Shown here piece by piece: positions 14,433 to 22,603 of a DNA stretch of 36,987 nucleotides. Location of the stretch: NCBI GenBank assembly GCA_038729425.1, contig JAVYSB010000002.1, positions 133,966-170,952 of the forward strand. Direction: 5' to 3'. Origin of the DNA: Thermoplasmataceae archaeon (GTDB taxonomy: Archaea; Thermoplasmatota; Thermoplasmata; Thermoplasmatales; Thermoplasmataceae). Within the stretch, counting starts at the first letter, position 1. Each line of letters starts with the position of its first letter. The translations under genes and the position numbers were made by a program. Below the pieces are notes generated by a model, which was not told the origin of the DNA, ran no database searches, and was given only the letters and a program-made list of their open reading frames with translations.

Positions 14433-15032
14433 TCAATCAATTTCCACTTTTTCCCACGCGTTGGTTGACAGTTTGTTTGGGCAAATGACAACCTCGCATT
14501 TCGTGCAGGCCAGGTATTCTGGATTAAGTTCAGGCGTCGTTATAACTACTCTGCTCACTCCGAAGATGTTCCCGACTTTATCCAGAATCCTTGCAGGAAC
14601 TGTTCTGTAAAAAACAATCCGTATGTACGTGTCATCCTTGCCACAGTTCTTCCCCATTATGTCCCTGACATTGCACCCATAGCTTTTGACGATCTCAGTG
14701 AAATCGCTGAGAACTCTCGAAAAGAAACCAGGAGTCGTATAGACCATGATCACCTGGCTCCCGATTACCGGGGCAACCTTTGCAATGTCCTCCATCGGGG
14801 CCAGTTTGCTCATTACCATTCTAAGGACTTCGTTGGTTTCAACTGTTTTTATGGTCTCGTACACCGTCCTCCTGTTAACAGCGAGGGATTTGGCAATCTC
14901 AGAAATCGAGATCTCAATATCCCTGAGAAACAGTTTTCCGTTAACAATTGAAATACCATTGTCGTAGAGGCTTTCTATAACTCTTTTCCTGGTAGGATAA
15001 GATTTGAAGTATTCCTCCAGCAACAGGAGCAT
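14433..15032 (-). CDS. HTH-ACT domain regulator of amino acid metabolism (predicted)
   Basis: 199 residues. An N-terminal HTH is visible around residues 38-70 (DIEISISEIAKSLAVNRRTVYETIKTV), then an ACT-like domain of about 70 residues (VIGSQVIMVYTTPGFFSRVLSDFTEIVKSYGCNVRDIMGKNC, IRIVFYRTVPARILDKVGNIFGV), and a cysteine-bearing tail (CTKCEVVICP). This matches archaeal predicted amino-acid regulators (COG2150/COG1707 type). ACT domains bind small ligands, usually amino acids, so the protein may sense one. The Cys-x2-Cys...Cys tail might bind metal. A TATA box is about 23 bases before the ATG. Confidence 0.82.
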   Translation of the reverse strand: MLLLLEEYFKSYPTRKRVIESLYDNGISIVNGKLFLRDIEISISEIAKSLAVNRRTVYETIKTVETNEVLRMVMSKLAPMEDIAKVAPVIGSQVIMVYTTPGFFSRVLSDFTEIVKSYGCNVRDIMGKNCGKDDTYIRIVFYRTVPARILDKVGNIFGVSRVVITTPELNPEYLACTKCEVVICPNKLSTNAWEKVEID

Positions 15033-15050
15033 GGGATGTAATTTAGTGAG

Positions 15051-15058
15051 GATATAAA
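15051..15058 (-). promoter_or_regulatory. TATA box of HTH-ACT regulator
   Basis: TTTATATC on the minus strand, centre about 23 bases from the ATG at 15032. Confidence 0.6.
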
Positions 15059-15068
15059 TACTGTGTGA

Positions 15069-16838
15069 TTAGCCGGAAAGTACTTTTATCCTCACTGATT
15101 CAAGTTTGCTAAGAGAACGGTCGATAACCGGTTCATATATCTCAGGCGGCGCCGGTTCCAGGTGCACATCAACGGTGTATAACAACCCTCTTCGGAAAAG
15201 ATCTATTGAAACAGTATAACCCGGCTTAAACATGTAGGGGTTGTCCATTTTCATCCCTCTTATGTCGTCCCTGATATTCTTCAGGAAGAGATCAGAGAAC
15301 TTCATCTTGTTTATGGCCAGAAGTTCATCACCAGCATTCAGACCGGCTTTGTAGGCGGGTGAGCCTTCCAGCACAGAGCTTATTATGTACTTCCCCGCTT
15401 CAGACTTGGCAAATAGTCCGAGATAAGACTTTTCTGAGGGCTCGACATTGTCAACTTTTTTGTATCCCTTTTTGATGCTTACTCCAAGCTTTTCAAGTTC
15501 GCTGTCGAAATTGATCCTTTCAATTCCCTTGACATACTTTACGTAGAAATCGCTGAAATCTCTTCCTGAGACCTCCTTCAGAGAGGTCAAAAGGTCTTTT
15601 TCATTGAATCCTCTCCCGTCTTTCTTGAATTTCTCGAACAGATGCCTCATCACGTCATCAAGATTCTTCGATCCGTTGGTAGCATCCGATATCCTCAGGC
15701 TCAGAAGGAACCCCAGTATCTCTCCCTTCAGATAATACGATATGTAACTATTGGTGTTATTCGGCGAAGGCCGATATAATTTTATCCATGTATTGAAAGA
15801 GGAATCTGAGGCAGATTCAACTTTCGATCCAGGAAGAAGATCGTAATACCTAATATATTCAAGAATGTGCTTGAGATACTCCTCCTCTGTAATCAATCCC
15901 GCGCGGAAGAGTGCAATCCATTCGTAATAACTTGTTATTCCCTCGCTTACCCATAACATCGTAGTGTAGTTCTCTTCCTTATAGTTGAATGGACCCAACT
16001 CTACCGGCCTGATTCTCTTAACGTTCCACAGGTGGAAATATTCGTGCGAAGTGACCGAGAGGAAGTCAAGATATTTTTCCCTCGGATAAAAACTGAATCT
16101 GTCGATATCAATTGTGGTGGAGTTAAGGTGTTCCAGTCCACCTCCTCTTGCTCCCTCCTCGATAAGGTGATAGATGAACACATATCTCTTGAACGGCAAC
16201 TGATTATACATCTTTGAAAAAACAGATACAATCTTTGGCAGATCGGCGAGGATCGCCTCCTCGTTTTCATTACCATGTCCGTATATTGCAATTTCGTGTT
16301 GTTTTCCGTCCACTTCAAAGAAAAGGCTCCTGTGCGTGCCGATCTCAATTGGTGAATCAACAAGAATGTCATAATTGATCGCCCTAAACCTGTTTTCTCC
16401 GATTTTTTCAAGACCAGTGGAAATTTTCCAGTTTCCGTAAGGGGCGATCTGAAGCTCAACAGCCTGATCCTTATACCCTTCAATATACATGAAGACACTA
16501 GTTCCAAGCACAAACCCGTGAGTCGCATCAAGGTGGCTGGTTTCCACAGTGAATTCATCTGCATAAACTTCGTAGCTTATGACTATGTTTTTGGAGCCGG
16601 AGCACGTTATAATCCACGTCGACTTATCCTTCTTGACAGAATCCAGTGTTTCTCCTGAACTTCCAACCGCCCTTAGTTTTCTCACGTTCCTTGCAAAATC
16701 CCTTATTGAATAAGATCCCGGAGCCCATGCAGGCATTGTCAGAAGAACTTTTTCTTCTGTGAGATCATTGAGCCTCATTGTTACTCTGAAGAAGTGAGTA
16801 TGTGGATTCTCCATCTCTAGCAAGTATGTTATATCCAT
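15069..16838 (-). CDS. M61 family glycyl aminopeptidase with PDZ domain
   Basis: 589 residues. The zinc-peptidase motif HEYFH is at 265-269 in the context SHEYFHLWNVKRIRP, which is diagnostic for M61, with the third ligand in WVSEG (E299). The N-terminal 170 residues are beta-rich (M61 N-domain). A PDZ domain occupies about 460-545 (YIISSVLEGSPAYKAGLNAGDELLAIN). No signal peptide is visible, so the protein is probably cytoplasmic. M61 enzymes remove N-terminal Gly or Ala. Promoter TTTAAATC at 16863-16870 lies 28 bases upstream; single gene. Confidence 0.93.
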   Translation of the reverse strand: MDITYLLEMENPHTHFFRVTMRLNDLTEEKVLLTMPAWAPGSYSIRDFARNVRKLRAVGSSGETLDSVKKDKSTWIITCSGSKNIVISYEVYADEFTVETSHLDATHGFVLGTSVFMYIEGYKDQAVELQIAPYGNWKISTGLEKIGENRFRAINYDILVDSPIEIGTHRSLFFEVDGKQHEIAIYGHGNENEEAILADLPKIVSVFSKMYNQLPFKRYVFIYHLIEEGARGGGLEHLNSTTIDIDRFSFYPREKYLDFLSVTSHEYFHLWNVKRIRPVELGPFNYKEENYTTMLWVSEGITSYYEWIALFRAGLITEEEYLKHILEYIRYYDLLPGSKVESASDSSFNTWIKLYRPSPNNTNSYISYYLKGEILGFLLSLRISDATNGSKNLDDVMRHLFEKFKKDGRGFNEKDLLTSLKEVSGRDFSDFYVKYVKGIERINFDSELEKLGVSIKKGYKKVDNVEPSEKSYLGLFAKSEAGKYIISSVLEGSPAYKAGLNAGDELLAINKMKFSDLFLKNIRDDIRGMKMDNPYMFKPGYTVSIDLFRRGLLYTVDVHLEPAPPEIYEPVIDRSLSKLESVRIKVLSG

Positions 16839-16862
16839 AACTTATGCTGTGATAGTAGAATC

Positions 16863-16870
16863 GATTTAAA
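16863..16870 (-). promoter_or_regulatory. TATA box of M61 peptidase gene
   Basis: TTTAAATC on the minus strand, centre about 28 bases from the ATG at 16838. Confidence 0.6.
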
Positions 16871-16886
16871 TTTAGCGACGGTTCGA

Positions 16887-18386
16887 TTACTGATATGACC
16901 GGTCATCCCGGTAATTATGGTAGTTGGAAAAGTATTCGCCCTGTTTCTGAGCATCCGTAGACTCTGATGATATGGCAGCGCCAAGGTTTCCGTAATATTT
17001 CTTTATTTTTTCCTCGACCGGCAGGTACATTTTCAATGCTTCTTGCACATGCTTCCTCTCTATTATCTTTCCTTCTTCGGATACACAAATGTCCCCTGCA
17101 GCCCTGATCAGGCCCCCAAGCTCGCGCAGTTTAAGCGTCAGTGATCTGTCTTTGTGGTCGATTTCTTTAGCTCTTCTGGCACCTTCCTCTATAATCATGC
17201 TAGCTGCATCCATCGTCATATGAGGAATCTTGCCATCTGAAATAATTTCCTGGGCTATGAACTGTATATATTTCATCCTGTTTTCTGTTGTATCCGGAAT
17301 GGTCGTTTCCATGAGGATTTCGTATCCGCTCCCAACGATTCTTGATCGTAGTGGGCTAAGAATGTATTGCAGGTCCTGAATGTTACACGCGGCAACCAGT
17401 ACAAAATTTGCAGGGACCTTATCCACCCTGACACTTGCTCCAGCACTCTGGGGGTTCCTCCCTGTTATTGGGAAATTCCTCTCCTGCATAGCGGTAAGTA
17501 TAAACCTCTGCAGATTTCCGAGGTGTGTAATCTCGTCTATGAATAGAACACCTTCATGGGCTTCATGGACGGAGCCAGCAATGACCCTTTCAAATGGAAG
17601 GGTTCCAAGTTGAGGGTGCCCACCGTATGGATCGTGCCTCACATCGCCGAGGAGTTCGGTTTCGCTTGCACCCGTCGCAAGAACGAATGGGGTCCTGTCC
17701 AATGGAACTATGACCTTGCTCGGGCTCTTTTTTTCCATCTTTCTCTTTCTTTCGAGAGTTTTTTCATCTAGTATCCTTATATTTTCCCCGGCCCTTTCGT
17801 AAACAATTACCTCTTCCCTGTCTCCAAGCTTCCTGGTGGAGGTAACTCTCTCACTGTTATTCTGAACACCGAATGCAGCTCCAATTACGTTGAAAACATC
17901 TCCGAAGGGTCCCTGGGTATTGACCTGAACCTTGGGCGAATTGCAGTTCGGGCAGACTTGCTCTGTGTAAGCAGAATAGAAACCACATCTGGGGCACCTA
18001 TACCCAAGGCGTTCTGCAACACTAACAGGTACGTTCTGGGGTTCTATTATCATCCCCTCCACGGATCCAAGTTCGAGAGCTTCTGCATTTACGTCGTCTG
18101 CGCTTTTTACCTCTACAAAAGGTCTTTCAGGGTACTGGGGGTTGTGAACCACCCTGATCTCTTCCTTTGGCCTGGGCAGATAAAATGACATGGCCTGAGC
18201 AACCATGGACTTGCCTACTCCGGGAGGTCCAACGAGCAGGAGGTGCCTGCGCTGTTTCGCAGCAATCATGGCCATTCGTACCGCTTCATCCTGCCCTATG
18301 ACCCTATCCAGTGGATTGCTGGGGATCTTTACGAAAGAAGTGTCAGCAAATTCCTCATAGTTCGCATTCAGGAATGTCGTTCCCAT
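16887..18386 (-). CDS. LonB-like AAA+ ATPase lacking the protease domain, with zinc ribbon
   Basis: 499 residues. The AAA+ core is that of archaeal LonB: Walker A GPPGVGKS at 53-60, DRTPFVLATGA and LLGDVRHDPYGG, Walker B GVLFIDEI at 279-286, then PLRSRIVGSGYE and LTLKLRELGGLIRAAGD near the sensor region. Where LonB has two membrane helices inserted in the AAA+ module, this protein instead carries a soluble region with C131-x2-C134-x10-C145-x2-C148, a zinc ribbon. It ends about 50 residues after the lid with no Lon Ser-Lys protease domain. Its start overlaps dnaG by 19 bases, so it is translationally linked to primase. Probably an ATP-driven remodeller rather than a protease; partner and substrate are unknown. 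Confidence 0.85.
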   Translation of the reverse strand: MGTTFLNANYEEFADTSFVKIPSNPLDRVIGQDEAVRMAMIAAKQRRHLLLVGPPGVGKSMVAQAMSFYLPRPKEEIRVVHNPQYPERPFVEVKSADDVNAEALELGSVEGMIIEPQNVPVSVAERLGYRCPRCGFYSAYTEQVCPNCNSPKVQVNTQGPFGDVFNVIGAAFGVQNNSERVTSTRKLGDREEVIVYERAGENIRILDEKTLERKRKMEKKSPSKVIVPLDRTPFVLATGASETELLGDVRHDPYGGHPQLGTLPFERVIAGSVHEAHEGVLFIDEITHLGNLQRFILTAMQERNFPITGRNPQSAGASVRVDKVPANFVLVAACNIQDLQYILSPLRSRIVGSGYEILMETTIPDTTENRMKYIQFIAQEIISDGKIPHMTMDAASMIIEEGARRAKEIDHKDRSLTLKLRELGGLIRAAGDICVSEEGKIIERKHVQEALKMYLPVEEKIKKYYGNLGAAISSESTDAQKQGEYFSNYHNYRDDRSYQ

Positions 18387-19666
18387 GATACTACCCTTAT
18401 CTCAGACGGCTTCTTGGTCAAATGACCCATTTTTACCCCGTATATATTCCTTATACCTTTCGTGAAAGCAACATCAACCAGTCTCTGAGAAATGACTCCC
18501 CCTGTGATGAGGGTGTCAGCAGATGTGACGTCGAGCATTTTATCAACTGCTTCAGCTACCGGGAAAGAGGCAACTCTCGTACCGACGTTATCGTAAAACT
18601 CTGTAAGCTTGTCCTGCATTAAGTTATTGGCCTTCTTTTCAATCGCTCTTGGATTAGACAGATCAACTTTGTTAGGATCATCGGTAATTTCTGGCTCGGT
18701 TGGCTCCTCATGAGGCTCTTCCTCTTCTCTGTTCTTTTTAGGTTCAAGTGTTTCTGCCTGCCTCAGGATTAGTTTCTTGTGACCTTTCTGGTTCTCGGTA
18801 GAGTTTTTTTCTGAGAGTTCTTTGAGTTCCTCCGTCATCCCCCTCATTGAGAGGTACTGATCCACAGGTGTTTTGTATCTGAGTGCCTTCACGATCTGCT
18901 TGTAAGTTAGTTCTTCAACCTCAGTTCCAGGAGGTGCCCTGGCAACAAAGTCGACTTCGGCAACCTGCAACATTTCCTTAAGAATCAGATCTCCTCCTCT
19001 GTCACCGTCAAGGAACACTGTGACAGTTCTCTCTCTTGAGAGAGTCTGTACAGTCTTGGGTATATTGGTTCCCTGCACTGCTATTGTATTCTTTATTCCG
19101 TATCTGAGCAGATTCAGTATGTCGCTTCTTCCTTCCACAACAATAATGGAATCTGAATCCTTTACTGCAGGTCCCGCAGGAAGATGATCTTCTCCGTAGG
19201 TTGTAATTTCACCTTTCTCCACCTCTTCTCTAACGGACTGGACGATCGATTCGCTCACGGTCTTGCCGCTTTCTCCCATTTTTTTGTAAAGTTCTTCTGC
19301 TCGTTCAACAACCTTTCTTCTCTTCTGGATTCTGACATCCTCTATATTTTCTATCTCTACCTTAGCCTTACACGGGCCTATGCGGTCTATCGTTTCAAGC
19401 GAGGCGGCGAGGATCGAGCTTTCCACTTGATCAAGGCCAGAAGGAATCAGGGCAAACCCTTCAGTCCTGCCCTTTTTACTATCTATCTCGACTTCTATTC
19501 TTCCAATCTTACCGCTTTTCTGCAAATCTCTGAGATCAAGTTCGTTACCAAGCAAGCCTTCTGTCTGCCCAAAAATAGCACCAACTACGTCTGGTTTTTC
19601 AACCACCCCATCGGTCGATATCTTGGCTTTGATCATGTATTTTGTTAAATTTGGATCTACATTCAT
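18368..19666 (-). CDS. dnaG: Archaeal DnaG (Toprim-domain primase)
   Basis: 432 residues from the ATG at 19666, chosen because GGTGAT lies 4 bases upstream (in-frame GTG at 19675 is the alternative). Archaeal DnaG hallmarks: N-terminal KYMIKAKISTDGVVEKPDVVGAIFGQTEGLLG, then the Toprim domain IIVVEGRSDILNLLRYG (catalytic Glu) and TVFLDGDRGGDLIL (DxD...D), and an acidic linker near residue 320 before a C-terminal domain. DnaG contributes to priming and in several archaea binds the exosome as an RNA-degradation subunit. The gene is followed by the protease-less LonB-like ATPase with a 19-base overlap. The upstream region contains dyads at 19705-19720 and 19781-19794. Confidence 0.95.
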   Translation of the reverse strand: MNVDPNLTKYMIKAKISTDGVVEKPDVVGAIFGQTEGLLGNELDLRDLQKSGKIGRIEVEIDSKKGRTEGFALIPSGLDQVESSILAASLETIDRIGPCKAKVEIENIEDVRIQKRRKVVERAEELYKKMGESGKTVSESIVQSVREEVEKGEITTYGEDHLPAGPAVKDSDSIIVVEGRSDILNLLRYGIKNTIAVQGTNIPKTVQTLSRERTVTVFLDGDRGGDLILKEMLQVAEVDFVARAPPGTEVEELTYKQIVKALRYKTPVDQYLSMRGMTEELKELSEKNSTENQKGHKKLILRQAETLEPKKNREEEEPHEEPTEPEITDDPNKVDLSNPRAIEKKANNLMQDKLTEFYDNVGTRVASFPVAEAVDKMLDVTSADTLITGGVISQRLVDVAFTKGIRNIYGVKMGHLTKKPSEIRVVSWERHS

Positions 19667-19704
19667 TATTATCACCGTAGATATTTTGTTGTGAGATAAC
19701 GATA

Positions 19705-19720
19705 GAACAATAGTCTGTTC
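19705..19720. repeat. Inverted repeat GAACA-N6-TGTTC in the dnaG upstream region
   Basis: GAACA (19705-19709) and TGTTC (19716-19720) flank 6 bases; outside them GATAG and CTATC extend the pairing with a 4-base offset. On the dnaG transcript (minus strand) it would form a hairpin in the leader if transcription starts from the ATTATATATCC element at about 19753-19763. Confidence 0.45.
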
Positions 19721-19752
19721 TCTCTATCACCATCCTGTTTGTATGACTACAG

Positions 19753-19763
19753 GATATATAATC
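19753..19763 (-). promoter_or_regulatory. Candidate TATA box of dnaG (long leader)
   Basis: ATTATATATCC on the minus strand, about 92 bases before the ATG at 19666; implies a leader of roughly 65 bases that contains the inverted repeat at 19705-19720. Confidence 0.4.
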
Positions 19764-19780
19764 TGTTCGATAAGGAAATA

Positions 19781-19794
19781 GACAGTAAACTGTC
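19781..19794. repeat. 14-bp palindrome GACAGT-AA-ACTGTC
   Basis: Perfect 6-bp arms with a 2-base spacer in the 228-base gap between dnaG and the divergent endonuclease-IV-like gene (19667-19894). Located upstream of the dnaG candidate TATA box and upstream of the TATA box at 19857-19865 of the other gene. Confidence 0.5.
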
Positions 19795-19856
19795 CAACAT
19801 CCATGGACATCTTGGGATGCATTCATAATATCTGAAATTTAATCGAAAATCGGAAA

Positions 19857-19865
19857 TTTATATAA
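19857..19865 (+). promoter_or_regulatory. TATA box of endonuclease-IV-like operon
   Basis: TTTATATAA about 34 bases before the ATG at 19895; implies a leader of roughly 10 bases. Confidence 0.5.
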
Positions 19866-19894
19866 TGAATTAAACATTAACTAAGAAGTTTATC

Positions 19895-20917
19895 ATGATC
19901 AGGTTTGGCATAGCAGGTATTCCACTTACTAGCAAGGGTAGGACATTTATTGAATCAGTTGAAGATGTTCACAATCTTGGACTGGACGCTCTTGAGGTTC
20001 AACTTCTCAGGGTGAATATTGAAGAGAGACCTGCACTAGAGTACTCCGGCATGAAGCCAAAGGATGTGGAAGAGTCGATTATAGTGGAAGTGCTGCGCAG
20101 CGATGAGACCGGAAACTACATGCCTGTGGGAATAGAGTCTACCATAGAAGAGAATGACATTGTTCAGGAAATCTTCTGGAACATGGCGAGGAATTATGAT
20201 GAACTCAGGGAGGGCGGAGATTTAGCCCGGGAACTAGATGTGAATCTCTCCATGCACGCCCCCTACTACATGGACCTCCTGGATGAAGGTGACATAGGAG
20301 AACGATCCTTCGATCACTTAAAGTGGACCCTAATAGTTGGAAAGGCAATGCGGGCCAGAAGAGTTGTCACGCATACTGGTTTCTACAAGGTAAACAAGAA
20401 GGAAAGCTTGAAGAGGGCAAGTGAAGTTTATTCAAAAATATATAACGTGTGTCCCAGTGGTTCCGGCTTTCCTACAATTTCTGTGGAGACGTCAGGAAAG
20501 AGTGAAATTTTCGGATCAGTACCTGATCTGATGGCTCTAGCTAAGAAAGTCCCGGAAATTGAGCCAATTATAAATTTCCCCCATATTCATTCTCTTTCCG
20601 GTGGTTCTTTGATTGAGATAAAGGACTTCGAGGATCTTATAGATCAGTTTGCCAAACTTTCTAAGGGAGACATATACACTGAATTTTCCGGGGTTGAATA
20701 TCAGGATCACAATGAGACTAAATTGACAGCGATAAAGCACGGGGACCTCAAATTTGAAACGCTTTCTGAAGCAATAGCCAGCAGAGACGAGGATATAACC
20801 ATTATATCATCATCCCCGCTGCTTGAACATGATGCACAGTATATGTACCTTATCTATCTTAGAACTTTTTCAAAGAAGCTTCAGAAGAAAACAACTATTA
20901 AGAAAGCTGTACATTAG
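19895..20917 (+). CDS. AP-endonuclease-2 / endonuclease IV-like TIM-barrel protein
   Basis: 340 residues. The fold is that of the AP2EC/xylose-isomerase-like TIM barrel: MIRFGIAGIPL, HNLGLDALEVQLLRV, LSMHAPYYMDLLD (H-A-P-Y zinc-binding motif of endonuclease IV-like proteins), AMRARRVVTHTGFY (second His), ISVETSG (Glu ligand), NFPHIHSL (a further His motif). Endonuclease IV proteins cleave at abasic sites with three zinc ions; several archaeal homologues are only annotated by similarity. It heads an operon with a 97-residue protein (11 bases downstream) and an MFS permease. Being divergent to dnaG suggests, but does not prove, a repair role. Confidence 0.85.
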   Translation: MIRFGIAGIPLTSKGRTFIESVEDVHNLGLDALEVQLLRVNIEERPALEYSGMKPKDVEESIIVEVLRSDETGNYMPVGIESTIEENDIVQEIFWNMARNYDELREGGDLARELDVNLSMHAPYYMDLLDEGDIGERSFDHLKWTLIVGKAMRARRVVTHTGFYKVNKKESLKRASEVYSKIYNVCPSGSGFPTISVETSGKSEIFGSVPDLMALAKKVPEIEPIINFPHIHSLSGGSLIEIKDFEDLIDQFAKLSKGDIYTEFSGVEYQDHNETKLTAIKHGDLKFETLSEAIASRDEDITIISSSPLLEHDAQYMYLIYLRTFSKKLQKKTTIKKAVH

Positions 20918-20928
20918 GGGTCGAGAAT

Positions 20929-21222
20929 ATGGTCAGGGAGTATCCAGTCAAAAAGGGAACAAAATTGAGTCTGGAATATATCAGGGACAAAGCGAAAGGC
21001 GTCACTGGAAACGCCAGAGTTGATGGAGACCACGTTCATTCCAGCTGTCCCGGACTTTCAGATATTGATCTCTCAACAGATGGAAAGAAGCTCTTGGTTG
21101 AAACGGCTTCAGACAGTATCAGGGAAAATGCCGCAATGGCAATAAGTATTTACAACACACTGATAGAAGAAATAACAGGGTATAATTCAAAGGAACGAAA
21201 GAAATTGATGTCAAAAACTTGA
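20929..21222 (+). CDS. Small conserved archaeal protein (possibly DUF5611)
   Basis: 97 residues. MVREYPVKKGTKLSLEYIRDKAKG, then VDGDHVHSSCPGLSDIDLSTDGKKLLVETASD and a helical IRENAAMAISIYNTLIEEITGY. This looks like the small alpha/beta archaeal family I recall as DUF5611, but I am not certain. No catalytic motif is evident. It starts 11 bases after the endonuclease-IV-like gene and 26 bases before the MFS gene, so it sits in the middle of that operon. Confidence 0.72.
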   Translation: MVREYPVKKGTKLSLEYIRDKAKGVTGNARVDGDHVHSSCPGLSDIDLSTDGKKLLVETASDSIRENAAMAISIYNTLIEEITGYNSKERKKLMSKT

Positions 21223-21248
21223 GAGAAACCTGATACGGAGATAAAAAC

Positions 21249-22439
21249 TTGAACTATCTTCTAAGGGCTGGTTCAATACATGTTTCAAGAGCTGTATACG
21301 CCCTTAATTGGTTCGTTATGGCACCCAGTTTGTCGTACATAAGCAGTGACCTTTACCTAAACGTTACTCAGCTGGGTATAATAACGGCAGGATTTTATGC
21401 CGGCCTTGCTGTATTCCAACTTATTGGCGGCATTCTTGCTTCAAGACTTGGAAACGCCAAAATCGCTATTATTGGTCTTTCAATTCTGGGCGGATCTACG
21501 GTTATTACTGGGCTCTCGCCAAATTTAACCATAATGCTTCTATCAAGGGTTTCTGCAGGGGCAGGAGCAGCATTATTCTTTTCACCAGGTATAGGCGCAC
21601 TCAGTAACATTGTCCCACATGAGAAGTTTGGAACACATGTTGGAATTTACAATGGCGCCTTTAATGTAGGAGCAGGAATTGGAATAATAGGCTGGGCAAT
21701 TCTCGATAAGGATGTGGGATGGCGCGCAGCCCTGGTAGTTTCTGGGCTGATGGCACTGATTATGGCCATGGAAAATGCCGGGGTTTTCAGGGGGATACAT
21801 GAAGAGGTTTCATCAGCGAAAGATATCCCGCGAAAAATAGTTGCTGTTTCACGAATGCCCGATATCTGGATTCTTTCAATAGCTGGGTTTTCGAGTATAA
21901 TCGCAGAGACACTAATAGGCCAGTTCTTTGTCTACTATGGAAAGACCTTCGTTGGTCTAACAACGTTTACTGCAAGCCTGCTCGCAGGAGTTTCTATGAT
22001 TGTTGGAATAGTTGGAGGGGTGCTTGCAGGGAAAGAGATCCAGAAAATACCTAGGAAGAAACTTGCATTTTTCTCTATAATGCTTACCGGTGGGATAGTA
22101 CTTTCCCTTATTCCTTTCACAAGGAATTCTTATCTTCTCCTGTTGATCCTGTCCGCTGAGGGTCTCCTCGTAGTGGCCGGTTTCTCAGTATTATATACCA
22201 TGGTTAGCATGGAAGTAGCTGACAGATCCATGGTTTCTTTCTCCCTGGCCCTTACTAATACAATACAGCTGGCATTTAGCGTGGCTGTACCCGTCATATT
22301 CACTTTCATCGTATCTGTTTTTAACAATAATTACACCTATGCGTGGGTACTGTCAGGAGTCATTGCTATGGGGACTTCTCTAATAGTCTCTTTTAGAAGA
22401 TCCAGCGACGTTTTTCCTAGTGCCCCTTCTAAATCTTAG
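21249..22439 (+). CDS. MFS transporter
   Basis: 396 residues with a TTG start (a GGAG sequence lies about 9 bases upstream; membrane segment 1 begins within the first 15 residues, which fits this start). Twelve hydrophobic segments. The loop after TM2 reads GGILASRLGNAKIAIIG, the major-facilitator motif A region, and segment 5 contains GIYNGAFNVGAGIGIIGWA. Motifs for a defined substrate class are absent; it may carry an organic anion or export a small molecule. Last gene of the endonuclease-IV-like operon. Its 3' end is overlapped by 60 bases by the small ORF at 22380-22565 on the other strand. Confidence 0.88.
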   Translation: MNYLLRAGSIHVSRAVYALNWFVMAPSLSYISSDLYLNVTQLGIITAGFYAGLAVFQLIGGILASRLGNAKIAIIGLSILGGSTVITGLSPNLTIMLLSRVSAGAGAALFFSPGIGALSNIVPHEKFGTHVGIYNGAFNVGAGIGIIGWAILDKDVGWRAALVVSGLMALIMAMENAGVFRGIHEEVSSAKDIPRKIVAVSRMPDIWILSIAGFSSIIAETLIGQFFVYYGKTFVGLTTFTASLLAGVSMIVGIVGGVLAGKEIQKIPRKKLAFFSIMLTGGIVLSLIPFTRNSYLLLLILSAEGLLVVAGFSVLYTMVSMEVADRSMVSFSLALTNTIQLAFSVAVPVIFTFIVSVFNNNYTYAWVLSGVIAMGTSLIVSFRRSSDVFPSAPSKS

Positions 22440-22565
22440 TGACTTCAACTTTGAAGTTAAAAAGAACAGTATAGCGAGCACAAGGTACTTGAATGCAGGA
22501 TATTCTTTCTCAAGCCTTTCCCCGCTTTCATCCGGAGGCGCTATTGAGCATTCAAGTACAGGCAT
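22380..22565 (-). CDS. Tiny single-TM protein next to radical SAM/SPASM gene
   Basis: 61 residues from the ATG at 22565. The start is chosen because a TATA box (TATATAAA on the plus strand, 22587-22594) lies exactly 26 bases upstream, the window's leaderless spacing. The protein has a short acidic N-terminal part with one Cys (MPVLECSIAPPDESGERLE), one hydrophobic helix (YLVLAILFFLTSKL) and a strongly basic tail (RFRRGTRKN). No family is recognised. It lies 38 bases downstream of the radical SAM/SPASM gene on the same strand and overlaps the end of the MFS gene antisense. Real expression is not proven by sequence alone. Confidence 0.5.
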   Translation of the reverse strand: MPVLECSIAPPDESGERLEKEYPAFKYLVLAILFFLTSKLKSLRFRRGTRKNVAGSSKRDY

Positions 22566-22586
22566 AAAAATTTCAGTTTCTTTCGA

Positions 22587-22594
22587 TATATAAA
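22587..22594 (-). promoter_or_regulatory. TATA box of tiny TM protein
   Basis: TTTATATA on the minus strand, about 26 bases upstream of the ATG at 22565. It is the main evidence that this short ORF is expressed. Confidence 0.5.
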
Positions 22595-22603
22595 ACTTTA
22601 ACC

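Noticed and set aside
14872-14883. CTGTTAACAG dyad with no spacer.
   Set aside because: It lies within the coding sequence of the HTH-ACT gene and lacks the 3-base spacer of the paired operators.
19599-19826. A 75-residue minus-strand frame across the dnaG start and promoter region.
   Set aside because: It overlaps the start of dnaG in another frame, covers the promoter dyads, and has no recognisable features.
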